Both the position numbers and the translations under genes were made by a program. Below the pieces are notes generated by a model. That model searched no databases, was not told the DNA's origin, and was given only the letters and a program-made list of their open reading frames with translations. Source: JAEXOD01 sp963667875 (GTDB lineage: Bacteria; Bacteroidota; Ignavibacteria; Ignavibacteriales; Melioribacteraceae). Taken from it: DNA of 64,000 bases. Below are positions 27,781 through 36,647 of the stretch, piece after piece. The stretch is from assembly GCA_963667875.2 (NCBI GenBank), contig CAXXGC010000006.1, forward strand, positions 574,375 to 638,374, read 5' to 3'. The first letter of the stretch is position 1. Each line of letters starts with the position of its first letter.

Positions 27781-28151
27781 ATTCCGCTAAACTCCATATT
27801 ATGTTCTTCAATTTTAAATTTTGTTAATTTTTCTATCTCATCAACAACACAATAATCTAAAAAACTCACTTTACCGCATTTTGTGCAAACCAAATGATGA
27901 TGATGTTTTTTTTCGTTTTCAATTTCGTAACGTAAAAATTTTTCCCCAAAATTCACTTTGCGTACAATTTTTAACTCGACAAATAAATTTATTATTCTAT
28001 AAATACTTGCAAAATCACAATTGTTAACCTTAGTTTGAATTTCTTTTAATGAAATTGGTTTTTGCGAATTTAATAATATTTTAAGAATCTCACATCTGTT
28101 TTTAGTTAATTTAAAACCGGAGTTTTTTAATATTTCAATAAATTTTTCCAT
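27756..28151 (-). CDS. Fur-family metal regulator, probably Zur
   Basis: 131 residues from the ATG at 28151 (a GTG at 28166 would add five residues). A winged helix occupies about 10-80. The run KKHHHHLVCTKCGK supplies the hinge histidines and the first CxxC; CPEC near the C terminus supplies the second CxxC of the structural zinc site. It heads the operon regulator - znuA - znuC - znuB - lgt with overlapping genes. A 9+3+9 palindrome sits directly upstream, so it most likely represses its own operon when zinc is plentiful. Zinc over iron or manganese is an inference from the operator and partners. Confidence 0.82.
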   Translation of the reverse strand: MEKFIEILKNSGFKLTKNRCEILKILLNSQKPISLKEIQTKVNNCDFASIYRIINLFVELKIVRKVNFGEKFLRYEIENEKKHHHHLVCTKCGKVSFLDYCVVDEIEKLTKFKIEEHNMEFSGICPECTKE

Positions 28152-28160
28152 TTGCAAATG
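28149..28160. promoter_or_regulatory. 12-bp palindrome overlapping the regulator start codon
   Basis: CATTTGCAAATG is a perfect palindrome that includes the chosen ATG. Its TTGCAAATG half resembles the half-sites of the operator 18 bases further upstream, so it may be a second, weaker regulator contact, or chance in AT-rich DNA. Confidence 0.3.
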
Positions 28161-28177
28161 TAACACTACTTTATTTT

Positions 28178-28198
28178 AAATGCAAGTCGCTTGCATTT
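28178..28198. promoter_or_regulatory. Putative Zur operator
   Basis: AAATGCAAG and CTTGCATTT are perfect inverted halves separated by TCG (21 bp in all), 27 bases upstream of the regulator start. The length and the AAATG...CATTT ends match the layout of gamma-proteobacterial Zur boxes. It lies where the operon promoter must be, between bshA and the regulator gene. Confidence 0.7.
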
Positions 28199-28235
28199 AC
28201 GCAGTTTAGAGTATAAAATCGAAATAAGTTAAAAT

Positions 28236-29363
28236 TTATTTACCTAAAATTTTATCATAATATTTTAGATATTGCGGGATAATATTATTTTTATTAAAAA
28301 CTATTTCTGCTCTTTGGCGGCTGTTTTTAGAAAAAATAGCGTATTTTTTTTGATTACTTAATAAATCGATTGCGTATTTAGCCATTCTTGATATATCCCC
28401 TATTTCGGCAATATACCCCGTTTCGTTATGAATTACTAATTCGGGTAATCCTCCTACTGAAGTACTAACAACCGGAACACCGCACGACATTGCTTCAAGA
28501 GCCGAAAGGCCAAAACTTTCAGATTGTGACGGCATTAAAAACAGATCCGAAGCACTTAATATTTCCTGCAAACCGTCCTGTTTACCAAGAAATACAACAT
28601 CTTTTTGCAAATTTAATTCTCTAACCAAACGTTCACACTCCGATCTATCGGGCCCGTCACCAACCAACAATAATTTAGATGGTATTTCTTTTCGTACTAA
28701 ATCGAAGATTTTAATTGTATCGGGCACACGTTTAACCGGTCGGAAGTTGGAGGTATGGACTAAAAGCTTTTCCCCGTTTTGAGCAACATGTTTTTTATAA
28801 TTACATTTGCACCCGGGTTTAAATAATTCGGAATCAATAAAGTTGTAAATAACTTCAATCTCTTTATCAATATGGTAATTAGTTAAGGTTTTTTCTTTTA
28901 AGAATCTGGAAACAGCAGTAACCCCGTCACTTTCTTCAATACTAAATTTTACCAAGGGCGAAAATGAGGGTTCAAGACCAACCAATGTAATATCAGTACC
29001 ATGTAATGTAGTAATAATTTTAAGATCTTTGTGATTTTTTTTCATTATCTGTTTTGCTAAATAAGCACTTACGGCATGAGGAATTGCATAATGAACATGC
29101 AACAAATCCAAATGTTCATATTCCATCACTTCAACCATCTTACTGGTCAAAGCCAAACTATAAAGATGTCCGTCAAAAAGCGGATATGTACTCACCTCAA
29201 CTTCATGGAAAAAAATATTTTCAACAAAAGCTTTTAATCTGTATGGTAAAGCAGAACTAATAAAATGTATCTGATGACCTAAAGAAGCTAGTTCTTTCCC
29301 AAGTTCCGTAGCTACAACACCGCTTCCTCCATAAGTTGGATAACAAGTTATTCCAATTTTCAT
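28236..29363 (-). CDS. bshA: N-acetyl-alpha-D-glucosaminyl L-malate synthase (bacillithiol pathway)
   Basis: 375-residue GT4 glycosyltransferase. It joins GlcNAc from UDP-GlcNAc to L-malate, the first step of bacillithiol synthesis. The opening MKIGITCYPTYGGSGVVATELG is the BshA signature, followed by HVHYAIPHA, LHGTDITLVG, the nucleotide loop SNFRPVKRVPDTI and SESFGLSALEAMSCGVPVVS. The length is standard. bshB and bshC are not in this window. It reads toward the zinc operon but has no terminator visible before it; the operator-promoter region begins about 38 bases after its stop. Confidence 0.93.
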   Translation of the reverse strand: MKIGITCYPTYGGSGVVATELGKELASLGHQIHFISSALPYRLKAFVENIFFHEVEVSTYPLFDGHLYSLALTSKMVEVMEYEHLDLLHVHYAIPHAVSAYLAKQIMKKNHKDLKIITTLHGTDITLVGLEPSFSPLVKFSIEESDGVTAVSRFLKEKTLTNYHIDKEIEVIYNFIDSELFKPGCKCNYKKHVAQNGEKLLVHTSNFRPVKRVPDTIKIFDLVRKEIPSKLLLVGDGPDRSECERLVRELNLQKDVVFLGKQDGLQEILSASDLFLMPSQSESFGLSALEAMSCGVPVVSTSVGGLPELVIHNETGYIAEIGDISRMAKYAIDLLSNQKKYAIFSKNSRQRAEIVFNKNNIIPQYLKYYDKILGK

Positions 29364-29450
29364 TCTATCTTTCCAATTATATTTGTAATTTATCAGTTGT
29401 AATTTTTATATTTAAACAATATAATTTAATTAAAAATTCAATGGGAATAC

Positions 29451-30323
29451 ATGAAATTATTATTAATTGGCAGTTCCGTAATAGATTATATTCATGAAAA
29501 TGAAAAAATAACAATTAAACCGGGCGGAGTATTTTATTCAGCTTGCGGATTAAGCGCTATTCAAAATAACCCGCACGATATGTTTCTTCTGTCGGAATAT
29601 AATAAAGATAATTTTAATATGTATAGTGATGTTTATAAAAACTTTAATCTATCATTATCAAGTTGTGTTGATCAATTACCCGGCATTCATCTTTTTTTAC
29701 ACAAGGATAAAGAAAGAACCGAATGTTATCAGAATATTACCGAAGAATTATTAATTAATAAATCGTTAAACTTAAACGAGTTTGACGCAATTTATATTAA
29801 CATGATAACGGGTTACGATGTATCATTAGATACTTTGGAATTTATTAGAAGTAAATTTACAAAATTTATTTATATCGATATTCACAGTTTGGCCCGCGGG
29901 ATGGAGGCTGATAACATGCGTAATTTTAGGAAAATTCCTCAAATTGAAAGATGGTTAAAATGTGTGGATATTATTCAGGTAAACGAAACCGAATTTGAGA
30001 TGTTATCTTGTAAAGATACAAAAGAAGAAATATTAAATAGTATATTTGCTTTTGGTACTAAAGCAGTAATAATTACCAAAGCCGAAAAAGGCGTTGAAGG
30101 CCATATAAATACGGAGGGAATTTTTAAATCCGTTTATTTAGATGCATTAAAAATTGACCAAGCAAATAGTGTAGGGTGCGGCGATATTTTTGGCTCAATG
30201 TTTTTTTATTATTATATTTCAACATCTAATTTTGAAAAATCACTGAAATTTGCCAATCATTCAGCCGGATTATTTTCAAGTTATAAAAATGTTAATGAAT
30301 TTAAGGTTCAAGGAAATTTATGA
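29451..30323 (+). CDS. PfkB-family sugar kinase
   Basis: 290 residues, ribokinase/PfkB fold. Visible: N-terminal KPGGVFYSACGLS (usual GG motif region), VNETEFEML, AVIITKAEKGVEG, and the C-terminal ATP/anion-hole motif SVGCGDIFGS with the catalytic base Asp245. Cys replaces the more common Ala in the GAGD motif. The substrate is not identifiable. It overlaps the next gene by 4 bases (ATGA), so the kinase and the RmlD-like reductase are probably one pathway, perhaps an envelope or nucleotide sugar. The ribosome site is weak (GGGAAT). Confidence 0.8.
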   Translation: MKLLLIGSSVIDYIHENEKITIKPGGVFYSACGLSAIQNNPHDMFLLSEYNKDNFNMYSDVYKNFNLSLSSCVDQLPGIHLFLHKDKERTECYQNITEELLINKSLNLNEFDAIYINMITGYDVSLDTLEFIRSKFTKFIYIDIHSLARGMEADNMRNFRKIPQIERWLKCVDIIQVNETEFEMLSCKDTKEEILNSIFAFGTKAVIITKAEKGVEGHINTEGIFKSVYLDALKIDQANSVGCGDIFGSMFFYYYISTSNFEKSLKFANHSAGLFSSYKNVNEFKVQGNL

Positions 30324-31228
30324 GTAATTCCCCTATAAAAAAAGTTTTAATTATTGGTTCAAATGGAATGTTTGGACAACGTTTGACTTATCATTTTTTA
30401 AGTAATTCATTGTTCCAAGTTTTTTGTACCTCAAATGAAGATGTATCATTTATTGAAAATGTAAAATATAAGCAAGTAGATATTACAAATAAAGATGATA
30501 TAACTTCCCTTATATGTAATTATTCGCCTGACTATATTATTAATACAGCAGCATACACCAATGTTGATAAAAGCGAAATTGAAAAGGAATTAGCCTGGAA
30601 AATTAATGTAACCGGAGTAAAATATATTGCAAATGCTGCAAAAGAAATTAATGCTTTTGTAATTCATATTTCTTCGGACTGCGTATTTGACGGTGTTAAC
30701 GGACCATATACGGAAAATGATAAAACAAATCCTATTGGTTATTATGGTTTAACAAAATTAGAAGGCGAAAATATTTTACATAGTGTTGAAGTTAAACATA
30801 CAATAATAAGAACAAACGTTTTGTATGGCCCCGCAAAATTTGGCAGGCCCGATTTTGTTAAATGGGTATATAATAAACTAAAAAACAATGAATCAATTAA
30901 TATTGTTACGGACCAAATTAATAATCCAACCTATATTGATGATATTGTAAAAGCCATTAATAAAATTATTGATCTAAATATTGAGGGATTATTTAATATA
31001 GGCGGAAATGAATTTCTAAACAGATTTGATTTTACACTACGAATTGCCGATTATTTTAATTTAAATAAAAATCTAATAAATCCAATTTTAACAGAACAGT
31101 TAAATCAAATTGCTAAACGTCCGTTAAGCAGCGGTTTAATTACAACTAAAGCTGAAGAGACTTTCGGTTACAAAGCAACTAATATTGAAGAAACATTTAG
31201 GTTAATGCAAAAAGAATTAAATTTGTAA
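30320..31228 (+). CDS. RmlD-like NAD(P)-dependent sugar reductase/epimerase
   Basis: 302 residues, short-chain-dehydrogenase fold of the dTDP-4-dehydrorhamnose reductase type. Nucleotide loop GSNGMFG at 13-19, NTAAYTNVDKSE, HISSDCVFDG and the catalytic YxxxK (Tyr142, Lys146) followed by EGEN. The product of RmlD would be dTDP-rhamnose, but no rmlABC genes are here and the partner is a PfkB kinase, so another sugar is as likely. It is convergent with the next gene, 4 bases apart. Confidence 0.82.
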   Translation: MSNSPIKKVLIIGSNGMFGQRLTYHFLSNSLFQVFCTSNEDVSFIENVKYKQVDITNKDDITSLICNYSPDYIINTAAYTNVDKSEIEKELAWKINVTGVKYIANAAKEINAFVIHISSDCVFDGVNGPYTENDKTNPIGYYGLTKLEGENILHSVEVKHTIIRTNVLYGPAKFGRPDFVKWVYNKLKNNESINIVTDQINNPTYIDDIVKAINKIIDLNIEGLFNIGGNEFLNRFDFTLRIADYFNLNKNLINPILTEQLNQIAKRPLSSGLITTKAEETFGYKATNIEETFRLMQKELNL

Positions 31229-31232
31229 ATAT

Positions 31233-32123
31233 TTACAACGTATCTCTTTTACTTTTAATAAATTCAACTAATTTATTAAATTTTTCTTTCTGATCGTATG
31301 AAAGGTAATTTTGCACCACATCAAACGCAATATCAAGATATCTTAAATTTATATTCCTTATTGCCCTGTTAATTTCAATTTCAAACTTTTCAGGTTCAGG
31401 CATTACTATTGAAGCAAACTGCAAAGCAGCCAAAATATTAAGTGTGTTATGAATAGCAGAGTTATTGGCAATTAGAATTAAACTATCAACAATTTCCTTA
31501 TACGATGAACATAACTCAATTGCCTTTTTGCCTGCTTCAATTTGTAAATCGTTTTTTTGCATCAATTTTAATTTATCGTCAGATGCAATTTTAAGCAGTG
31601 ATTTAAATTTTTCCTCAGCATCAAGTCTGTTTGTAGGTGGAGCTGTAAAACTTTTTCGCATTAAATTAATAACCGCGGTATTAATATTATCAATTGCATA
31701 TTTAGCCAGTTCACCACTGTTTCTAATATCTTTTGATATGCGTATCAATTCATCATATTTTCCGTCTTTAGTCAAACCGTCAATTGATGCAAGACTAACT
31801 TTTTCCAAGGTGTTTTTTTTCTTTGAATCTAGATTTTCCCAGCTTTCTTTTTTATAATATTTGTCACTGATTTTATTAAAATCCATATTAATTGCTTTGG
31901 AAAGCATTAAAATGGTAAATTTATTTATATTTAATTTATGAACAAAATCTTCATAATTATTTTCATCAACATCAAATGAGATTATAGCCTCACCGCCAAG
32001 CTGCCCATATTTAAAATTAGCAACTTTTAACCCGGTTGTTGTCGACTCCAGAAACTCAATTAATGTTTTGAATCTGGCAATCTCATTTGAATTAATTTTT
32101 ACAGTAACTTTTTCTGTTTTCAT
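31233..32123 (-). CDS. Hypothetical protein, kdsC operon
   Basis: 296 residues; no family recognised. No signal peptide or membrane segment. The N-terminal ~80 residues look alpha/beta (KVTVKINSNEIARFKTL...GGEAIISFDVDENNYEDF); from ~85 on it is mainly helical with regular Leu/Ile spacing and charged surface, including AAL and LNILAALQFASIVMPEPEKFE. It lies 23 bases after the transglutaminase gene on the same strand, so it is the last gene of a three-gene run kdsC - transglutaminase - this. Function unknown. Confidence 0.7.
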   Translation of the reverse strand: MKTEKVTVKINSNEIARFKTLIEFLESTTTGLKVANFKYGQLGGEAIISFDVDENNYEDFVHKLNINKFTILMLSKAINMDFNKISDKYYKKESWENLDSKKKNTLEKVSLASIDGLTKDGKYDELIRISKDIRNSGELAKYAIDNINTAVINLMRKSFTAPPTNRLDAEEKFKSLLKIASDDKLKLMQKNDLQIEAGKKAIELCSSYKEIVDSLILIANNSAIHNTLNILAALQFASIVMPEPEKFEIEINRAIRNINLRYLDIAFDVVQNYLSYDQKEKFNKLVEFIKSKRDTL

Positions 32124-32146
32124 TTTCCCTAAAATAATTATTTTAG

Positions 32147-33568
32147 TTATTCGGAATATTTTACCTGCATATCATAATTCCATTTATCAAAATACAAATT
32201 ACCACCACGCCATTCAACTTCGCCACGTTGAAAATCTATTGTTTCGCTTCGCGGATATATTTTTGCAGGATATAATGGCTGCGAAAAATCATCATTAACA
32301 ATTAATCTGTACGAATCCATTCCGCCTAAATAAAAATATTGTACATCTTCATTTGTTGAATTTTTCATACCAAACGATTGATCTACAGGAAGCCAGCCAT
32401 ATCCTTCAAAATATACTTCGCCCCAATCATGTAAATTTACATTGTCAGGGTGAAGCATCCAGCCGCTTTGCCATTTTGTAGGTATTCCGTTGTATCTGCA
32501 TAAAGTCATAAATAAAAGAGTTTGAATTCCGCAATCGCCATGCCCGTTAGTTAAACAATAATCGGAAATATTGTAAATTGTGGAGTACTCTCTTGCTCCG
32601 GCCCAAGGTATATTTTTATCTATCCATGTAAATATTTTTTTAGCTATTAAATAAGGATTTTTTTCATCCCCAACAATTTCTTTAGATATTTTTTTAATTT
32701 TTTCGGTAAAAACAATGTGCGGAGGTCTTTCAGCCGAAAACTCCTTGTATAGTTCGGAATTAGTATTATACAGTTTCACATCTTGAGGAATAATTTTATT
32801 AAACTCAGCAGAAGCTGAATATTCAATCTCATAATTAAATACTGTTTCTTTATCTTTTTCAGCTGTTTTTTCCAAATATATTGTTCTTTGTTTTTTTTCT
32901 TTATCCGAAACGATATATTCGCTGTTGTTAACAGATATAAGTTTAATATTTTGTTGTCTTCTGTTTGTTTCACGCGGATAAGGCATCCAGCATCTAATAA
33001 CTTCGCCGGCAGGCACTACATTTGGTTTTACAGAAAGTGTATAATTTAATATAATCTTAACCGGATCAGTTAAATTAGTATTTTGTTTGTAATATTTATC
33101 AACTACTTTTGGAATATATTTTTCTAAAAAAGTATTTAACCCGTCAACTGAAACACCGTCAACTTTTTCTTTAACTTTTTTTGCTTCCTGGTTAATCAAA
33201 AACAGATTGGAATTAGAACGGTCAAAATATAATTTTTTCCCATCTATTATTTTATGTTCAAGTTGATTGTTTTTTTCCCACTTTACTAAATCTTTTGATT
33301 TAATATTTGGATAATATTTACGCAAATATTTTAATATATCATCTTCTGTTTTCCAAAAATCACTTTTAATTCTATCCATTCTTTCAATTTCAAAAGATAA
33401 ATTTAGTTTTTCGGTTTCCGAAATGTTTTTATCTTTAAGCATCTTTTGGATAATAACATTCGCTTTGTTAAAATTTCCGCTTTCAATTTGATTTTTTACA
33501 AAATCCAAATTTTCCTGAGCATACATACAAACAACACTAAGTAACATAAAAACAATAAAATAACGCAT
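32147..33568 (-). CDS. Secreted transglutaminase-like protein
   Basis: 473 residues with a signal peptide (MRYFIVFMLLSVVCMYAQ). About 20-170 is charged and helical; about 170-270 is a beta-rich domain (a DUF3857-like region is possible); 290-410 is the transglutaminase-like cysteine-protease fold with Cys346 (GHGDCGIQT), His380 (NLHDWGEV) and Asp396 (PVDQSFG), the complete triad. Such proteins cleave or cross-link peptide bonds in the envelope; the substrate is unknown. It begins 2 bases after kdsC and is followed by a hypothetical gene. Confidence 0.85.
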   Translation of the reverse strand: MRYFIVFMLLSVVCMYAQENLDFVKNQIESGNFNKANVIIQKMLKDKNISETEKLNLSFEIERMDRIKSDFWKTEDDILKYLRKYYPNIKSKDLVKWEKNNQLEHKIIDGKKLYFDRSNSNLFLINQEAKKVKEKVDGVSVDGLNTFLEKYIPKVVDKYYKQNTNLTDPVKIILNYTLSVKPNVVPAGEVIRCWMPYPRETNRRQQNIKLISVNNSEYIVSDKEKKQRTIYLEKTAEKDKETVFNYEIEYSASAEFNKIIPQDVKLYNTNSELYKEFSAERPPHIVFTEKIKKISKEIVGDEKNPYLIAKKIFTWIDKNIPWAGAREYSTIYNISDYCLTNGHGDCGIQTLLFMTLCRYNGIPTKWQSGWMLHPDNVNLHDWGEVYFEGYGWLPVDQSFGMKNSTNEDVQYFYLGGMDSYRLIVNDDFSQPLYPAKIYPRSETIDFQRGEVEWRGGNLYFDKWNYDMQVKYSE

Positions 33569-33570
33569 AA

Positions 33571-34086
33571 TTAATCCTCTTCAGAATTTTGATTTTTTAA
33601 CACTAATTCAGCCAACTCCCTAAAGGCTCCATCACCGCCTTTTCGTTTACAAATATATTCTGCCCTTTCCATAATATCATCTACTGCATCAGCAGGGCAC
33701 GCTGACACTCCTACAGAGCTGATAATTTCCAAATCATTTACATCATCACCAATAAAAGCAACATTTTCTGCTTCTATTCCGTATTCATCACATAAATCTA
33801 ACATTTTTTGCTTTTTATTCCAAATACCAATATATGTAAAATCCAGTTTTAATCTTTCACCTCTTCGTGTAATTATGGGTGAAACATCAGTGGATATAAT
33901 ACCGCAAATTATTCCTTTTTGTTTAAGTAAAACAGCACCCATTCCGTCTTTTACATTAAATTTTTTAATTATTAATCCATCCGATGAATAATATAAACCG
34001 CCATCAGTTAATACACCGTCAACATCCATAATAACCATTTTTATTTTTTTGAGTTTTTCAATAAACTCTTCGCTCAATTTTTGCAT
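33571..34086 (-). CDS. kdsC: 3-deoxy-D-manno-octulosonate 8-phosphate phosphatase (HAD-IIIA)
   Basis: 171 residues, the KdsC length. HAD motif I DVDGVLTDGG (Asp21, Asp23) with the family-specific YYSSDG stretch, motif II Thr/Ser region (IISTDVS), and motif III GDDVNDLEII. It removes phosphate from KDO-8P in lipopolysaccharide core synthesis. The CMP-KDO synthetase kdsB is elsewhere in the window (54.1-54.9 kb), consistent with a LPS-type outer membrane. Its start is preceded by a 460-bp gap. Confidence 0.9.
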   Translation of the reverse strand: MQKLSEEFIEKLKKIKMVIMDVDGVLTDGGLYYSSDGLIIKKFNVKDGMGAVLLKQKGIICGIISTDVSPIITRRGERLKLDFTYIGIWNKKQKMLDLCDEYGIEAENVAFIGDDVNDLEIISSVGVSACPADAVDDIMERAEYICKRKGGDGAFRELAELVLKNQNSEED

Positions 34087-34547
34087 ATTTCCATATTATT
34101 AATAAACAATATATAAGATATAAAATAATAGAATAAAATTCAAAAAAAATATATAAGGTGTGTTTTTATTACTTAACACATATTTTTAGGTGGTTGGTTC
34201 AATTTGATTATTTTTAACACAACAAATCAGTGCCACATTAAATCCGGCTTTTTGAACACCAAATAATATGTTACTGCTTTTTAATCAATATATGTTTTTG
34301 TTTAACAAATAAGCATTGTGATTATGTTACCTGTAGCTGATTAACTTTTGGTTAGAGTTAAATACATTTATTTATTATTTAATGTTAACTGCTTATTATT
34401 AGCGGCTGTAAATATGCTTGTTTTGGCAATATTCAAAACTTCTGTTAAAATTTGCTTTGCAATTAAAAATGACATTAAAATTTAATGAAAGCTGTATTAA
34501 TTATTATTTTGTTTTGTAATTTTTATTATATAATTTACAAATAATAT
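34087..34547. other. 461-bp gap between kdsC and a T9SS beta-helix gene
   Basis: AT-rich. It must contain the kdsC promoter. I see no ORF, palindrome or known repeat. Confidence 0.4.
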
Positions 34548-36344
34548 TCATTTCAAAAACACCATTTTCTTTAAATCATTAAACTTAGGTATTTTACCCG
34601 TACCGGTTACTTCAATTCTATATAAATATATACCGCTGGTAAATCCGCACATATCTATTTTTGTTTCGTTGTAACCTCTATTTTTGGTGCCTTCAATTAT
34701 TGTTTTTATTAGTTCACCAGTTATAGTGTACAATTTAAGCCTTACTTCACCCGGTTCTTTTAAACTGTAACTTATTGTTGTACTCGGGTTAAATGGATTA
34801 GGATAATTTTGATATAAAGCATATTCCATGTTTTCAGTTATTATAACTTCATCATTTTGTGTTATTGTTACATTTACTTCGGCCGAACTATAACTTTGGT
34901 TATTTGCACTATCTATTGCAGTTATTTTGTAATATACTTTTTGGGTTCCTTTATTTAAAATATCATAAAATAAAGTATCCGTTAATATTCCAATTCGTTT
35001 TGTACTATCTATTGTAAAGTTTGCAGTTATGTCTTTGTATACATAATATTTTGCAAAATCGGATTCAGTATTTTTATTCCATGTTAATTTAACTCTATTT
35101 ATATCCTGTTCATAAACAGCTTTTAACCCCTTTACAGGTTTGGGTGCTAAATCTTGGTATAAATAACTTTCTCCCAACGGTCCGCCAAACATTCCAAGGT
35201 CGCTTCTACTGCCGTCCACATCTAAAATATTGGGGTCACCTTTATCAATTGCAGGTGAATATTTTTGCAACCTAAAATCATATGCACCAAACGGTCTTAC
35301 AATAGTATCTTTTACAAACATCGGATCGGCAGTAATATCGTGCAAACCCGGCGGTATATTTGTATATGTTACCCCGGTGTTATCATAAAACATATTATAA
35401 TCAACATCTCCTTGATTTCCATAGGAATATACACCGCTGCCACCATGCGCAAATATATTATTTTTTATTTTATAATATTTAACAATGTTGCCTGTTTCAA
35501 TTCCATATGGTGAACCTATTATTGTATTGTTGAATATATACGTTGTATCTTTCAAACCACCTTGCAATGATAAGGCTCTAATTGCAATACATAACCCATA
35601 AAACAAATTATTATTTATTTTTACCTTTTGATTCGAACGCAACTCAATTGAAAAGAGAGCACGAGGAGATGCATCTGTTATAAAAATATTATTATGTATG
35701 TTAAATTCACCTTCACCAGCACCATTATTAATACACGTTGGACCGCTTTCATTCGATTTTATATAAAACAAACTATTTTTAATTTCATAGTAATAACTAT
35801 CTAAATAGGTCTCAATTTTTACTCCTTTGCGTCCTTTTTTTATTATAAAATTATTAATTATACAGCCCATATGTATTCCAAAACCATAACTTGTTGAATC
35901 AACGGTACAATTGTTTATAATGCAATTACCCGATTCAAAATATAGTGCATAATTATTTGCTGTGCCTTCAATTACTTTTTTCTTAAATGTAATATTATTT
36001 ATGTTTAAGTTAGCATTTTTAAAATAGCATAATATATATTGACCGATTTTTCCTTCAACACCCGTTCCGTCCAATATACATTCGTCTGTATCAACTCCAA
36101 TTATAGTTAAATTTTTATCCTGAATATATATTGTTTCTCTATATATTCCCCTATCAACATAAATAGTATCACCGCTTACACAAAAATCCAAACATTTTTG
36201 AAGACTGTCGCAAGCTGTCTGCCAAGTATTGTAGGGGGCAATATTGCCCCCCGTTTTACTAACATAACGGATTTCAGAAATTAGACTTATTCCCGGGAAT
36301 ATTATAATGATCAAAATCGCCAATATTTCGGTAAATTTTAACAC
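34548..36344 (-). CDS. Secreted beta-helix protein with fibronectin-like domain and T9SS tail
   Basis: 598 residues. N-terminal signal segment (ILAILIIIIFPGISLIS). Residues ~25-380 form a right-handed beta-helix (ASGDTIYVDRGIYRETIYI-type start, recurring INNCTVDS, IHNNIFIT, INNNLFYG, IFNNTIIG), as in pectate-lyase/NosD-like surface proteins. A fibronectin-III-like stretch follows (GLKAVYEQDINRVKLTWNKNTESDFAKYYVYKD), then a T9SS type-A tail with NYPNPFNP. The tail is clearly different from those of the two T9SS proteins at 9-17 kb. No catalytic residues recognised. Confidence 0.82.
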   Translation of the reverse strand: MLKFTEILAILIIIIFPGISLISEIRYVSKTGGNIAPYNTWQTACDSLQKCLDFCVSGDTIYVDRGIYRETIYIQDKNLTIIGVDTDECILDGTGVEGKIGQYILCYFKNANLNINNITFKKKVIEGTANNYALYFESGNCIINNCTVDSTSYGFGIHMGCIINNFIIKKGRKGVKIETYLDSYYYEIKNSLFYIKSNESGPTCINNGAGEGEFNIHNNIFITDASPRALFSIELRSNQKVKINNNLFYGLCIAIRALSLQGGLKDTTYIFNNTIIGSPYGIETGNIVKYYKIKNNIFAHGGSGVYSYGNQGDVDYNMFYDNTGVTYTNIPPGLHDITADPMFVKDTIVRPFGAYDFRLQKYSPAIDKGDPNILDVDGSRSDLGMFGGPLGESYLYQDLAPKPVKGLKAVYEQDINRVKLTWNKNTESDFAKYYVYKDITANFTIDSTKRIGILTDTLFYDILNKGTQKVYYKITAIDSANNQSYSSAEVNVTITQNDEVIITENMEYALYQNYPNPFNPSTTISYSLKEPGEVRLKLYTITGELIKTIIEGTKNRGYNETKIDMCGFTSGIYLYRIEVTGTGKIPKFNDLKKMVFLK

Positions 36345-36647
36345 AAGTTTTAGTTTAATTTTTTGATAATGTATTAATCAAAAACAAGAATATAAAAACA
36401 GGTAGTTTTGCACTTTTCATATTATTTCTCCTTTGTTTTCCATAAAAATTAATTAGTAATTATTTTTATTGCCTTATTTTAATTTAAATATAAATTTTTT
36501 AAAAGCAAATAAATAATATTTGTCTAATATTTTATTTAGATGTTATACGTGGTTTTTTTTAGTATATGGTTCCTCCAAATTTATTTTTTAAACTAAAAAA
36601 GCCTTTGGATTTCTCCAAAGGCTTCAAATTTACATTCTAATTAAAAA
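36345..36647. other. 303-bp gap, promoter of beta-helix gene plus terminator
   Basis: The left part should hold the beta-helix gene promoter; the right end holds the strong hairpin of the TonB-receptor gene (36594-36622). No other feature. Confidence 0.45.
36594..36622 (-). terminator. Strong intrinsic terminator of the TonB-receptor gene
   Basis: On the minus strand GCCTTTGGA pairs perfectly with TCCAAAGGC around GAAA, followed by a T6 run, 26 bases after the stop at 36648. Confidence 0.92.

Noticed and set aside
34087..34547. Possible small RNA in the kdsC upstream gap
   Set aside because: No hairpin with a T-tail and no G+C rise that would distinguish an RNA gene.
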